A DNA stretch of 64,000 nt from Rhodalgimonas zhirmunskyi (GCA_030848925.1 JANFFA010000005.1:186001-250000); one strand, 5' to 3'. Numbered from the stretch's first letter, positions 1-12,741 are shown. The notes: a model not told the origin generated them from the letters alone. Numbers and translations: made by a program.

Positions 1-6
1 AAAACG

Positions 7-3336
<3,330 letters not shown>

Positions 3337-3475
3337 GGTCATATCCCCGGACAGCAGGTTGGCCGGCCGCGAAACGGGGCCGCGCAAATTGTCGTGCGTT
3401 ATAGTGATGGAGCGGGCGGGCGCAAGGGGCGAGTTGGCTAGGATATGAACCTAGGAGGTGTCTTGTAAGCCTAGA

Positions 3476-4780
3476 TTAGATTGCGCCGACGTTTCGTGGC
3501 GCGCGGAAGATCAGTACGGCCCAACAGATCATGTACGTCGTCATAGTCAGATTGCCGATCAGTTGTAGGCTCCAGACTTGTGGACTGAAAAAACCAGCAA
3601 ATGGCGCGAACCAGATATTCAATGGTACAAACACAAGTCCTAGTAGCAGCCACCCGCGAAGCGTATTGAACTGTCGAATAAATGCAGGTGCGAATACGAC
3701 GGCGGTGAGGAAGTGATAGCTCCATGACAGAGGCGAGACCAAAGCGAGAAGGGCAAACGCAAACGGCCAGATTGCAATCAAACCGCGCTTTGTGCGGGCC
3801 GCCACCATCATAATGGTGATGCTGGCCACCATCAGCGTTGCGCTAAGCGCTGCCCAAGCCTTGGGTTTGGCCATGCTAAACCAGCCAAGATTTTGATTCT
3901 CCATGCCGCGCGAGGGAATTGATTCGATGAATTCCAAGTCGGAGGGGCGCAATAAGTTAGCGAGGGTGGCATCAACTGAAAAGTTGAACATGTTAAGAAA
4001 CCCCGTACCGCTGATCAATCTGATCTGTTCGAGGAAAATCTTGTGCGCCGGCCAGCCGACGAGCAGGACTGAAAGCAGTCCCAATGCTGTGCCGATTATG
4101 GTGAAGGCCAGTACTTCTTTGCGGTTTCCTCCCGCGAGCCACATCAATGCGAAAACTGCGGGATAAAGCTTGATAGAGGCGGCCAAAGCGAGTGCCGCTC
4201 CAGCGGCAACAGGAGCGTGAGACGTGCTTCGCTCTATCGCCAATACGATGAGGAGGCTCACTAGGATTTGCGGTTGGTTTTCAAACAGCGCTCCGCCACC
4301 AATCCATGTTGCAAAGGTGACAACAAAACCGATCAGCATGAAGTTGAGTAGCGTCGGCACCACTGCGCTCGCTACCGACATCGTCCGCCAGGCGAGATAT
4401 ATCGTGGCAATGACAAGTGTGGGATTGACCACATTGGCAACGGCGCGGAAGCCTTCAAAGCTAAAAAAGGGCGATAGCTTTCCTACTACAAAGGCCCAGA
4501 TCGGCGGATAGACAAATGGGTAAATCTGACCCTTGTGGCCTTGCGCTTGAACATATTCAACCCAATCGGCGGGCGGCAGCATCGTGAAATAGTTCGTATC
4601 GTTGGCATAGATGTTTTGTACATTACCTGAATGCATGAAGTGGCCAGCCAGCCATACCGCCATCAGGTCGGCGGACTCTCTAGAGCCATAGAGCAGATAT
4701 GAGGCGCTGATCGCGATTGCGACAAACATCGCAACAATAAAAATGTCGCTGAGAGAAACCTGCGGGTTCTTTGTTCTCAT
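3476..4780 (-). CDS. GT87 (DUF2029) family membrane glycosyltransferase-like protein
   Basis: A 434-residue polytopic membrane protein with about ten hydrophobic segments, the first at residues ~12-31. An acidic residue sits in the first periplasmic loop (RESADLMAVWLAGH), followed by YPFVYPPIWAF, the layout of polyprenyl-phosphate-dependent GT-C enzymes of the GT87/DUF2029 type. These transfer mannose or related sugars to envelope glycans; the substrate here cannot be told. The gene is visibly poorer in G+C than both neighbours, uses AT-ending codons freely and is flanked by low-GC spacers, which suggests horizontal acquisition. It stands alone between carB and cfa. Family assignment is from overall pattern only. 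Confidence 0.72.
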   Translation of the reverse strand: MRTKNPQVSLSDIFIVAMFVAIAISASYLLYGSRESADLMAVWLAGHFMHSGNVQNIYANDTNYFTMLPPADWVEYVQAQGHKGQIYPFVYPPIWAFVVGKLSPFFSFEGFRAVANVVNPTLVIATIYLAWRTMSVASAVVPTLLNFMLIGFVVTFATWIGGGALFENQPQILVSLLIVLAIERSTSHAPVAAGAALALAASIKLYPAVFALMWLAGGNRKEVLAFTIIGTALGLLSVLLVGWPAHKIFLEQIRLISGTGFLNMFNFSVDATLANLLRPSDLEFIESIPSRGMENQNLGWFSMAKPKAWAALSATLMVASITIMMVAARTKRGLIAIWPFAFALLALVSPLSWSYHFLTAVVFAPAFIRQFNTLRGWLLLGLVFVPLNIWFAPFAGFFSPQVWSLQLIGNLTMTTYMICWAVLIFRAPRNVGAI

Positions 4781-5146
4781 ATCTGTCGAACTGCCCTCTG
4801 CCTACAGTTGTCGGTTGCTTAGCAGCGATCACGCGTGACCGTATCTTCTAACGGAACACTAATATGCAGGGTGAAGCTGTGCACCCGTTTTTAAACATGA
4901 CGCTACAGTGACAACGTTTGGGAGCAGCAAAACATAGACGCCTCGTTTGACTTCTTCACCCCGAACAACTGTTCCGCGCGAGCAGGAAAATTGCCCATGA
5001 AGGGGCCAGGACATATTTGCCTGACGCAGCCACAAAGGCGCCGAATTAAACACACGACAGACGGGCCAGACCGCAAGCGTTGTCGGCTGGGGGCCGCGAG
5101 TGCGCGATCTGTGGTGGTTATCCTTGCAGTGATGCTCGCATGCACT
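4781..5146. other. Intergenic spacer, no convincing gene
   Basis: This 366-bp spacer lies between the start of the GT87-like gene and the end of cfa. Its composition is lower in GC than the chromosome around it and matches the GT87-like gene. It contains only short open frames on both strands (for example 4859-5053 minus), with no recognisable domain, ribosome binding site or conserved motif. It may be residual DNA from the same acquisition event. Confidence 0.5.
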
Positions 5147-6406
5147 TTATTCAGCGGCTTGGGCGAACTTGGGTGCCTCGTGTTCGTCGGAAGGGTAAAG
5201 GTCGGAAGGGTAAAGATAGTCGCGTGTCAGCGGCACGGCAGTCTGACTTGGTGAAAGCTGGAACTGGAAGACCACCTGTTTGTCGTGGCGGAAGGTCAGT
5301 TCCGAGGCCAGAAGGTAGTAGCGCCACATCCGGCAGAAGCGGTCGTCGTAAAGCGCGCGTGCCTCGTCCTGCCGCGCGACAAAGCGGTCGTGCCAGTGGC
5401 GCAGGGTTTCGGCATAGTGAAGGCGCCAGACCTCGACATCGAGGGTGAAGAGATCGTGCGGTTCGATCGCGCGCAGCGCCTCGGACATCGAGGGCACGTA
5501 GCCACCGGGGAAGATATACTTGCGAATCCAGGGCGAGGTGGCGCCGGGGGGCGCGGCACGGCCGATGGTGTGGATCAGCGCGACGCCATCCTCGCCCAGA
5601 AGTTCGCGGACCTTGGCGAAATACGTGTCGTAATGCGGGCTTCCGACATGTTCGAACATGCCGACGGACACAATCCGATCGAACTGGCCCGTCACCTTGC
5701 GGTAATCGCGAAGCTCGAACCGGGCGCGATCCGAAAGCCCGGCCTTTTCGGCGCGGGCATTGGCCATGGCGTGTTGTTCTTGCGACAATGTCACGCCCAG
5801 AACCTCGGCCCCGTAGTCGCGCGCCAGCGTCAGGCCCATGCCGCCCCAGCCGCACCCGATATCGAGCACGCGCATGCCCGGCTCGATCCTGAGCTTTTCG
5901 GCGATGTGATGCTTCTTGGCGTCTTGCGCTTCGTCTAGGGTCATGCCGGGGCGGGGGAAGTAGCCGCAGGAATACTGCCGGTCCGCGTCGAGGAAGAGAT
6001 CATAGAGCGCGCCGGACAGGTCATAGTGATGCGCCACGTTCTGTCGGGCGCGCGGTGCCGGGTTGAACTGCTGGAAGAAGCGCCCGGCGCGGCGCAGGTG
6101 ATGTGTGGGCCGCATGAACCACGGCAATGCGTGCCTGCGTGACGAAATGTTGCGGATCGCCAGCGTGAGAAAACCGCGCAAGTCATCGTCTTCGATCGTG
6201 ATGGTGCCATCCATGTAGCCTTCGCCCACGGCCATGTCGGGCGAGAGAACGATCTTGCGCGGCAAGCTGTCGTCATGCAGCGTGACCTTGACCGGATCGC
6301 CGGTGCCGTCGCCGTAGCGGCGGGTCGTGCCATCCGGGTAGGTCAGGGAAAAATCGCCATCGCTCATCAGTTGCGACAGCATACGATCAAGTGCCTTGGT
6401 CCACAT
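5147..6406 (-). CDS. cfa: Cyclopropane-fatty-acyl-phospholipid synthase family methyltransferase
   Basis: A SAM-dependent methyltransferase expected to add a methylene bridge to unsaturated acyl chains of membrane phospholipids at the inner membrane. The 419-residue protein has an N-terminal lipid-binding region (GEGYMDG at 61-67) and the SAM-binding loop VLDIGCGWGG at 180-189, followed by GVTLSQEQ and FDRIVSVGMFEHVG, all typical of the family. The start MWTKAL is chosen because GGGGG lies 8 nt upstream; the longer open frame adds 96 unlikely residues. The C-terminus carries a small in-frame duplication, YLYPSDLYPSDE, from a tandem 15-bp DNA repeat near 5190-5215. The gene is divergent from aspS. 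Confidence 0.92.
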   Translation of the reverse strand: MWTKALDRMLSQLMSDGDFSLTYPDGTTRRYGDGTGDPVKVTLHDDSLPRKIVLSPDMAVGEGYMDGTITIEDDDLRGFLTLAIRNISSRRHALPWFMRPTHHLRRAGRFFQQFNPAPRARQNVAHHYDLSGALYDLFLDADRQYSCGYFPRPGMTLDEAQDAKKHHIAEKLRIEPGMRVLDIGCGWGGMGLTLARDYGAEVLGVTLSQEQHAMANARAEKAGLSDRARFELRDYRKVTGQFDRIVSVGMFEHVGSPHYDTYFAKVRELLGEDGVALIHTIGRAAPPGATSPWIRKYIFPGGYVPSMSEALRAIEPHDLFTLDVEVWRLHYAETLRHWHDRFVARQDEARALYDDRFCRMWRYYLLASELTFRHDKQVVFQFQLSPSQTAVPLTRDYLYPSDLYPSDEHEAPKFAQAAE

Positions 6407-6711
6407 ATCATCACCCCCAATTGATCCCGCGCCCAAGCCCCATATGGGCCACCAGATGGGCGCGCGTGTCGGTGCCGTATGAACCTGCCTCTTGCTTCCG
6501 CTCGTTAACGAAGTTTTTAGGACAGCCCGTTCATTTGTAAACAACTGAGCCGCGAAATGGGCCGTTTGGGCCGGGTTTTGCCGGTTCTTAGCCCGGTTTC
6601 GTGGCAGGTGGGCCGGTGTCGGGCCGGGTCGGCCCTTGACTTTGCGCTTTTGGCGCGGTGTATCGGCGCGACCAAAGACCAATGCCAGAGACAATGCCGA
6701 AAGGGCCCGAC
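6407..6711. other. Divergent cfa/aspS promoter region
   Basis: The 305 bp between the divergent cfa and aspS starts must hold both promoters. I see no stable hairpin, repeat or RNA gene. A near-CtrA arrangement (TTAA at 6505 and TTAG at 6517) has an 8-nt instead of a 7-nt gap and is not called. Confidence 0.5.
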
Positions 6712-8493
6712 ATGCACGCCTATCGCAGCCATACCTGCGCCGATCTGACCAAGGACAACGTGGGCGAAACCGTGCGCCTTTCCGGCTGGGTGCACCGGGT
6801 GCGCGATCACGGCGGCGTCCTGTTCATCGACCTGCGCGACCACTACGGCATGACGCAGGTTCTGTGCGATCCCGACAGCCCGGTGTTTGCCGAGGTCGAG
6901 AAGGTGCGCAGCGAATGGTGCATCCGCGTCGACGGCACCGTGAAGGCGCGTGACGCCTCCCTCGTGAACCCCAAGCTGCCCACCGGAGAGATCGAGGTCT
7001 ATATCCGCGACATGGAGGTGCTGGGCAGCGCCGACGAACTGCCGCTGATGGTGTTTGGCGATCAGGAATACCCGGAAGAAACACGCCTGAAGTATCGTTA
7101 CCTCGACCTGCGCCGTGCCGAGATGCAGCGCAACATGACGCTGCGCTCGGATCTGGTGGCCTCGATCCGTCGCCGGATGTGGGGCAAGGGGTTCCGCGAA
7201 TATCAGACGCCGATCATCACCGCATCGAGCCCGGAAGGCGCGCGCGATTTCCTCGTGCCGAGCCGTTTGCACCCGGGCAAGTTCTATGCCCTGCCGCAGG
7301 CGCCGCAGCAGTTCAAGCAATTGATCATGGTGTCGGGCTTCGACAAGTATTTCCAGATCGCGCCGTGTTTCCGCGACGAAGACCCGCGCGCCGACCGCTC
7401 GCCCACAGACTTCTATCAGCTTGACCTTGAAATGAGCTTCGTAACGCAGCAGGACGTGTTCGACACGATTTCGCCGGTCATGGCGGGTGTGTTCGAGGAA
7501 TTCGGCGGCGGCCGCCGCGTGGATGCGCCCGAAAGCTGGCCGCAGATCCCTTATAAGGAAGCGGCGCTGAAATACGGCACCGACAAGCCCGACCTGCGCA
7601 ACCCGATCGAGATGCAGGACGTGAGCGAACATTTCCGCGGCTCGGGTTTTGCGATCTTTGCCAAGCTTTTGGAGCAGGACGGCACGGAAATCCGCGCCAT
7701 TCCCGCGCCGACGGGCGGGTCGCGCAAGTTCTGTGACCGTATGAACGCCTTTGCCCAGAGAGAGGGCCTGCCGGGGATGGGCTATATCTTCTGGCGCGAT
7801 CAGGGCGAAGGGATGGAAGCCGCCGGGCCGCTGGCCAAGAACATCGGGCCGGAGCGCACCGAGGCGATCCGCGAACAGCTTGGCCTTGGTGTGGGCGATG
7901 CGGCGTTCTTCCTTGGCGGCAAGGCGGCGTCGTTCGAGCGGGTCGCGGGCAAGGCGCGCGACGTGATCGGCGAAGAGCTGGGCCTGACCGACAAGGACCG
8001 TTTCGCCTTTGCATGGATCGTGGATTTCCCGATCTACGAGAAAGACGAGGAAAGCGGCAAGATCGACTTCGAGCACAATCCGTTCTCGATGCCGCAGGGC
8101 GGGATGGAGGCGCTGGAAGGCGATCCGCTCAAGGTTCTGGGCTACCAGTATGACCTTGCCTGCAATGGTTATGAGCTGGTTTCGGGCGCGATCCGGAACC
8201 ACAAGCCGGAAATCATGTTCAAGGCGTTCGAGATCGCCGGCTATGGAGAAGACGAAGTGCGCAAGCGGTTCGGCGGCATGGTCAACGCGTTCAAGTTCGG
8301 CGCGCCGCCGCACGGGGGCTGCGCCGCGGGCATCGACCGGATGGTGATGCTTCTGGCCGATGAGCCGAACATCCGCGAAGTCATCATGTTCCCGATGAAC
8401 CAGCGGGCCGAGGATTTGATGATGGACGCGCCGAGCGAACCCACGGCAGAGCAGCTGATGGAATTGAACCTGCGGGTGATCCCGCAGGACTGA
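6712..8493 (+). CDS. aspS: Aspartyl-tRNA synthetase
   Basis: Charges tRNA-Asp with aspartate; because many alphaproteobacteria also have GatCAB it may be the non-discriminating type that also makes Asp-tRNA-Asn. The 593 residues comprise an N-terminal OB-fold anticodon-binding domain ([20 protein letters not shown]), the class II catalytic core with motif 2 ([19 protein letters not shown]), the bacterial GAD insertion in the middle, and motif 3 near the end ([11 protein letters not shown]). The start MHAYRSHTC follows GAAAGGG. A strong terminator immediately follows the stop codon. Confidence 0.98.
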   Translation: MHAYRSHTCADLTKDNVGETVRLSGWVHRVRDHGGVLFIDLRDHYGMTQVLCDPDSPVFAEVEKVRSEWCIRVDGTVKARDASLVNPKLPTGEIEVYIRDMEVLGSADELPLMVFGDQEYPEETRLKYRYLDLRRAEMQRNMTLRSDLVASIRRRMWGKGFREYQTPIITASSPEGARDFLVPSRLHPGKFYALPQAPQQFKQLIMVSGFDKYFQIAPCFRDEDPRADRSPTDFYQLDLEMSFVTQQDVFDTISPVMAGVFEEFGGGRRVDAPESWPQIPYKEAALKYGTDKPDLRNPIEMQDVSEHFRGSGFAIFAKLLEQDGTEIRAIPAPTGGSRKFCDRMNAFAQREGLPGMGYIFWRDQGEGMEAAGPLAKNIGPERTEAIREQLGLGVGDAAFFLGGKAASFERVAGKARDVIGEELGLTDKDRFAFAWIVDFPIYEKDEESGKIDFEHNPFSMPQGGMEALEGDPLKVLGYQYDLACNGYELVSGAIRNHKPEIMFKAFEIAGYGEDEVRKRFGGMVNAFKFGAPPHGGCAAGIDRMVMLLADEPNIREVIMFPMNQRAEDLMMDAPSEPTAEQLMELNLRVIPQD

Positions 8494-8516
8494 GCCACGA
8501 CGAACATCAGGGAGAG

Positions 8517-8542
8517 GGCGCCCCGACGTGGGCGCCTTTTTT
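8517..8542 (+). terminator. Rho-independent terminator of aspS
   Basis: A perfect 7-bp GC stem (GGCGCCC at 8517-8523 with GGGCGCC at 8530-8536) and a 6-nt loop are followed directly by six T, 24 bp after the aspS stop. Confidence 0.93.
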
Positions 8543-8562
8543 CGTTTTGTCTTTGCGGCGGC

Positions 8563-8889
8563 CTAGCGTTGTCCGGGCGGTGTATCCCGTAACCCGGCCA
8601 CGAAACGATCGATCTCGTCACGGCTCCACTTGGACTGCACGCGGGTCGTGCTGGCGGGGCGGGCGTCGAGGCCGAGGGGCGTTTCCGGGCGGTGGCTTTT
8701 CGAGGGGCGGATCGGGCGGGGCGTGAAATTGCCGCCGCAGGTCGGGCAGACGTCGAACAGCACGGTTTCGACACATGAAGCGCAATAGGTGCATTCGTAA
8801 GAGCAGATACGCGCCTCGGGACTGTCGGGCGGCAGATCGCGGTCGCAGAGTTCGCAATTGGGGCGCAGCGCAAGCATCGGGGGCCTCAT
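8563..8889 (-). CDS. DUF1272 zinc-ribbon protein
   Basis: A 108-residue cytoplasmic protein whose N-terminal half is the DUF1272 signature LRPNCELCDRDLPPDS with further CxxC pairs (CTYCASC, CPTCGG). The eight-cysteine pattern suggests two structural zinc sites. The C-terminal half is basic and Pro-rich and ends in a short helix. The molecular function of DUF1272 is unknown. The start could also be the internal ATG at 8877, four codons in. The gene converges on aspS, with the aspS terminator between them. Confidence 0.85.
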   Translation of the reverse strand: MRPPMLALRPNCELCDRDLPPDSPEARICSYECTYCASCVETVLFDVCPTCGGNFTPRPIRPSKSHRPETPLGLDARPASTTRVQSKWSRDEIDRFVAGLRDTPPGQR

Positions 8890-9027
8890 GGTGAATGACT
8901 GTTCCTACAACATGACACGGCCAACATGACACGGGCGCGCGGGCCGATACAGTCTATTCCGGGGGAGGACTTCGGGGGTCAAACAAGTCGCCCGCGCCGG
9001 GCGGGACGGGCCGGGCGCGGGCGAGGC

Positions 9028-9070
9028 GGTTTGCCGGTGAGGGAGTGCAGGGAGGGGATGCCGGCAAACC
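9028..9070. repeat. Perfect 10-bp inverted repeat downstream of hemerythrin gene
   Basis: GGTTTGCCGG at 9028-9037 is exactly complementary to CCGGCAAACC at 9061-9070, with a purine-rich 23-nt loop. It lies 39 bp past the hemerythrin gene end. There is no T-run on either strand, so it may act as an RNA-stabilising or Rho-linked 3' structure. Confidence 0.7.
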
Positions 9071-9108
9071 GAAGGGGGAAAGAAGCCTACTGGCTCAGTA
9101 TGTTGGTC

Positions 9109-9585
9109 TCAGTCTTCGAGATGGTCCTCTTTCTTTTCTTCGATCAGGCCCATTTCCTTTTTCTTGCGCTCGACGAAGCGCTTGCCGTAGGCGTCGTTCT
9201 CTTCCTCGCCGACGATCTTTTTGGCGCGGGTGAAAACCTCGTCTTCCTCTTCCTCGATGTGGTGCTCGTAATCGTGCTTGAGCGTCTTGAAGCGGGTGAG
9301 CCAGCCCGGTGAAGACATGTCCATTTCGTTCAGTTCTTCGAGGATTTCGTCCATCTGAGCGTGTTCATGCACCGAATGGCGGGCGGCGTCCTGCCCCCAA
9401 GTCTGGTTCATCAGGGTGGAGTAGAATTCTTCTTCCTCGGCTGCTGAATGGCTTTTTACGTCGCGGTAAAGTTCGCGCCACGCCTCGCGGCGCTCTTTGC
9501 TGTCGCCTTCGGTGTTGGCGATGGTGTCCATGAGGTCGCGGTGCTTTTCGTGGTCGGCGATGATGGCGTCGTAAATGGATGGCAT
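9109..9585 (-). CDS. Hemerythrin HHE domain protein
   Basis: A 158-residue, highly charged four-helix protein. The His/Glu ligand series typical of hemerythrin-like di-iron sites is visible: DHEKH at ~11-15, HSAAEEEEF at ~47-55, HSVHEHAQMDE, and KHDYEHHIEEEEDEVF. Such proteins bind O2 or NO, or protect iron-sulfur centres in the cytoplasm. The C-terminus (KKKEMGLIEEKKEDHLED) is a charged tail with no domain. It is monocistronic; downstream is a perfect inverted repeat. Confidence 0.92.
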   Translation of the reverse strand: MPSIYDAIIADHEKHRDLMDTIANTEGDSKERREAWRELYRDVKSHSAAEEEEFYSTLMNQTWGQDAARHSVHEHAQMDEILEELNEMDMSSPGWLTRFKTLKHDYEHHIEEEEDEVFTRAKKIVGEEENDAYGKRFVERKKKEMGLIEEKKEDHLED

Positions 9586-9775
9586 CTGGCTTTCCTCTCA
9601 GGGTCGGGGCGCGTGTGCTGCGCGTGTCTGTGTTGGCTTGCTAACGCCCGACTTGGCGAAGAGTTCCCATGCCGGTCGGCGGAAGGCCGCGAGTGGGAGG
9701 GTGCGACTGAGGGCTGGGGCTGGTAAACGATGGCGGCGATGCTATCTTTAATCGCAACCGCTTAAGGAAAAACAC

Positions 9776-11188
9776 ATGGCGAGATTCGATCCTGTTCTGG
9801 CCGATATTCGCTTCGGCTGTGGTTTGTCGCCCACGATCGCGTCGCCCGCTGACGCAGCCGAGATGATGACGCGCTTGGAAGGCCCCGATACTATTGCGGC
9901 CCGGTTCGAGATTGAGGATTTTCCGACCTTCGGCCAGCGCATGCTTGAACTCGATCGGATCCGGAAAGCACGGGGGAAGGTCGATAAGGCCGACAAGGAA
10001 GCCTATCGGGCGATTGATAAACAATACAAACTTTCGCGCGCCTCGGGGCGCAAGGCGATGAAAACATGGATGTGGCGCAGCTTCATGCGCCGGGTCCACA
10101 CGCAAGATGGGTTGCGCGAGCGGCTGGCCTTTTTCTGGGCCGACCATTTCACTGCGATCGGGAAAGGCGCGCTCTTACGCCGGGCCCATTCGCCCTACGT
10201 CGAAACGGCGATCCGGCCGCATCTGACCGGGTATTTCGCGGATATGCTGAAGTCCGTGGTGCGGGCGCCCTTGATGCTGAACGCGCTCGATCAGGAGCGT
10301 TCGATGGGCGAGAACAGCTTTCGGCGGGCGCAGAAGGGGGCGAGCAAACAAAGCCGGTTCGGCCTGAATGAGAATTTCGCACGCGAGATGCTTGAACTGC
10401 ACACGCTTGGTGTGGGCGGGCCCTATACTCAGGATGATGTGCGCCAGTTGGCCGAGTTGATGACTGGGCTGAGCTACGGTCGGAGCGGTAAATTCCAATA
10501 CAAGCGGGACTATGCCGAGCCGGGGGCCGAAACGGTGCTTGGAAAGAAATATGGCGGATCGAGTAAGGCGCGCGCTGGCGAGGTGATGGAGGTATTTGAT
10601 GACCTCGCAGTGCACCCGGCAACAGCCGCGCATCTATCGCGAAAACTGGCAGTGCATTTCATCGGAGATATGCCGGATGCGGGCCTCGTGGCGCATCTTG
10701 AGGCACGCTATAACGAGACAGGCGGTCATCTGGGCAAGGTGATACAAGCGCTGCTCGAGCATCCGGCGGCTTGGGCCGATGACCGGCCTGGCAATATAAA
10801 GCAACCAGTTGATTTCATTGGCTCGAGTCTGCGTGCGCTGTCGGTCATGCCGGACGCACTGGACGAAAATGACGAGAAGGCCTTGAGCCAGATATTGCAC
10901 GTGCCGCTGATACATATGGGGCAGTTGTGGGGAATCCCGCTGGGTCCGGATGGCTGGCCCGAGGACGATGCCGAATGGATCACGCCACAGCGGCTGGCCG
11001 CGCGGTTGCAATGGGCGCTTGCACGGCCCGGGCGACTGAAAGCCAAATTGCCGGATCCGCGTGGATTTGTGGATGTCGCGTTGGGCGGGCGGGCAAGCCC
11101 GGCGCTGGAATTTGCGGCGAAGGCGGCTGAAGATCGGCGCACCGGGATTGGGCTGATCCTTGCCTCGCCCGAATTCCAGAGGATGTGA
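9776..11188 (+). CDS. DUF1800 domain-containing protein
   Basis: A 470-residue protein of the DUF1800 family (RMLRERMAFFWHNHF-type motif here as RERLAFFWADHF, then NENFAREMLELHTLGVGG). DUF1800 genes almost always precede a DUF1501 gene, as here. Their biochemical role is unsettled, although a role in secreted or surface complexes is assumed from the Tat signal of the partner. No signal peptide is evident in this protein itself. The start MARFDP follows AAGGA. Its stop codon precedes the DUF1501 start by only 11 bp. Confidence 0.93.
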   Translation: MARFDPVLADIRFGCGLSPTIASPADAAEMMTRLEGPDTIAARFEIEDFPTFGQRMLELDRIRKARGKVDKADKEAYRAIDKQYKLSRASGRKAMKTWMWRSFMRRVHTQDGLRERLAFFWADHFTAIGKGALLRRAHSPYVETAIRPHLTGYFADMLKSVVRAPLMLNALDQERSMGENSFRRAQKGASKQSRFGLNENFAREMLELHTLGVGGPYTQDDVRQLAELMTGLSYGRSGKFQYKRDYAEPGAETVLGKKYGGSSKARAGEVMEVFDDLAVHPATAAHLSRKLAVHFIGDMPDAGLVAHLEARYNETGGHLGKVIQALLEHPAAWADDRPGNIKQPVDFIGSSLRALSVMPDALDENDEKALSQILHVPLIHMGQLWGIPLGPDGWPEDDAEWITPQRLAARLQWALARPGRLKAKLPDPRGFVDVALGGRASPALEFAAKAAEDRRTGIGLILASPEFQRM

Positions 11189-11199
11189 GGAAGAGTTCA

Positions 11200-12441
11200 A
11201 TGGCGATGAGCATGGATCGACGCGGGTTCCTGAAAACGAGCCTTTTGGGATGTTCAGCGGCGGCGAGCCCGTTCCTGACTCCGGTGAGTTTTGCCGCCGC
11301 GCCTTGGGACGCGCGTCTGGTGGTGATCATTCTGCGCGGGGCGATGGACGGGCTTGATGCGGTGCAGCCATGGGGCGCGCCGGAATACGCCGGCTACCGG
11401 CCCGGTATGCCGCGCCCGGGAGACGCCAGCGGGCCGCTCGACCTAGGCGGGTTTTACGCGATGCATGGTGCGCTCGCGCCACTGAAGCCGATGTGGGACA
11501 AGGGTGAACTTGGCTTTGTGCAGGCGGTTTCGACGCCGTATCGCAACAAGCGGAGCCATTTCGACGGGCAGGATATTCTTGAGGCCGGCGCGATGGTGAA
11601 TGGTCAGCCAGTGCGCGATGGTTGGTTGAACCGGATGTTGCAGGGCGTGCCGGGGATCGAAGCCGATACGGCCTATGCTGTGGGTCGGTCTGATATGTTA
11701 CTGATGCGCGGCGATGCGCCGGTGGCGAACTGGGCGCCTGGCTCGGACATCGGGGGCTGGAGCGCGCAGGGCATGCGGCTGCTAGAACAGGTAATGCATG
11801 ATGATCCGCTGTTTCGCGATGCGCTAGACGAGGCTGAACTGCTTTCAGATGCGGACCAAGCGGACCAAGACCCGGAGACGATGACGGGCGGCATGATGAA
11901 CATGACAGAGATGTCAGCGCCGGCAAAAAAGGCCGCGCCAACAGGCGGCCACCGGGCGATTGCGCGTTACGCTGGTGAGCGGCTACGCGGTGACAGCCGC
12001 ATCGCGGCGTTCTCGCTTAATGGGTGGGACACGCATGCTGGCCAGAAAGCCGCGCTGTCACGGGCGCTTGGGCGGCTGTCGGACGTGATCGAAGACCTGA
12101 AATCATCTACTGGCCCGGTGGTTTGGGGCAAGACGGCGGTTGTTGTCATGACCGAGTTTGGCCGAACTGTGCGACTGAACGGGACTCGCGGTACAGATCA
12201 TGGCACGGGCGGCGCGATGATCCTTGCGGGGGGCGCACTGAGGGGTGGCCGGGTGGCCGGCAAGTGGCCGGGGCTAGGCGAGGCAGAACTCTATAATCGG
12301 CGCGATTTGATGCCGACCGCCGATGTGCGCGAATACGCGGCGTGGATGATGCGAGATCTGTTCGGCCTGTCGCGTGGTGCCTTGGAAGGTACGATATTCC
12401 CGGGGCTGGAGATGAGCGCGAATCCAAAGCTCATTCTGTAG
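11200..12441 (+). CDS. DUF1501 domain-containing protein with Tat signal
   Basis: A 413-residue member of the alkaline-phosphatase-like DUF1501 family, partner of the upstream DUF1800 protein. The N-terminus MDRRGFLKTSLLGCSAAA is a twin-arginine signal, so the folded protein is exported. Family motifs include VVIILRGAMDGLDAVQPWG, SHFDGQDILEAG, NGWDTHAGQ and TEFGRTVRLNGTRGTDHG, the last two holding probable metal ligands. A Met-rich, low-complexity insertion (TGGMMNMTEMSAPAKKAA) sits in mid-protein. ATG at 11200 is preferred because AGGAAG lies just upstream; ATGs at 11206 and 11212 are alternatives. Confidence 0.93.
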   Translation: MAMSMDRRGFLKTSLLGCSAAASPFLTPVSFAAAPWDARLVVIILRGAMDGLDAVQPWGAPEYAGYRPGMPRPGDASGPLDLGGFYAMHGALAPLKPMWDKGELGFVQAVSTPYRNKRSHFDGQDILEAGAMVNGQPVRDGWLNRMLQGVPGIEADTAYAVGRSDMLLMRGDAPVANWAPGSDIGGWSAQGMRLLEQVMHDDPLFRDALDEAELLSDADQADQDPETMTGGMMNMTEMSAPAKKAAPTGGHRAIARYAGERLRGDSRIAAFSLNGWDTHAGQKAALSRALGRLSDVIEDLKSSTGPVVWGKTAVVVMTEFGRTVRLNGTRGTDHGTGGAMILAGGALRGGRVAGKWPGLGEAELYNRRDLMPTADVREYAAWMMRDLFGLSRGALEGTIFPGLEMSANPKLIL

Positions 12442-12564
12442 TGCGGCGCATAAGTCTTGCTTCAAGAGTTGGTGTCTCTTCAGCTTTGCTGACAGCAAGG
12501 CTCGCGAAACGCGCATCTCAAAGTTTGGATGGATACGGATTGAGTTAGCGGGACTAATGGACGC

Positions 12565-12741
12565 TCAGAGCGCCGAGATCTGCTCACTTGGTGTCTCGAC
12601 ATGTGCTACGTCATTCGAACCACTGGCAAAGGTACCTAGAACCGCGCCCGCCAGCATCAGGACCCCAACGATAAGGGTAAGCCAATCGGTCTCGATTGTG
12701 CCGGCGTCTTCGCTGACGAAACGATTGAACAGCTTTTCCAT
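12565..12741 (-). CDS. Short Flp-pilin-like membrane protein
   Basis: A 58-residue protein with one hydrophobic segment (TLIVGVLMLAGAVLGTFA) preceded by a charged N-terminus with RFVSEDAGTIETDW. This resembles the small Flp/class IVb pilin-like proteins common in Roseobacters, but the usual Glu+5 after the processing Gly is shifted, so processing by a TadV-type peptidase is uncertain. The start is taken at MEKLFNRF with AGAGGGG upstream; the open frame extends 24 codons further. No other Tad genes are nearby; the next gene is a receiver-domain protein on the same strand. Confidence 0.6.
   Translation of the reverse strand: MEKLFNRFVSEDAGTIETDWLTLIVGVLMLAGAVLGTFASGSNDVAHVETPSEQISAL

Noticed and set aside
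4859-5254. Short open frames on both strands in the carB-cfa spacer
   Set aside because: No ribosome binding sites or domains; the plus-strand frame runs into cfa antisense.
6505-6520. CtrA-like TTAA...TTAG near cfa
   Set aside because: The gap is 8 nt instead of the required 7.
6517-8313. 598-codon open frame antisense to aspS
   Set aside because: Artefact of GC-rich codons on the other strand; composition is not protein-like, and aspS is certain.
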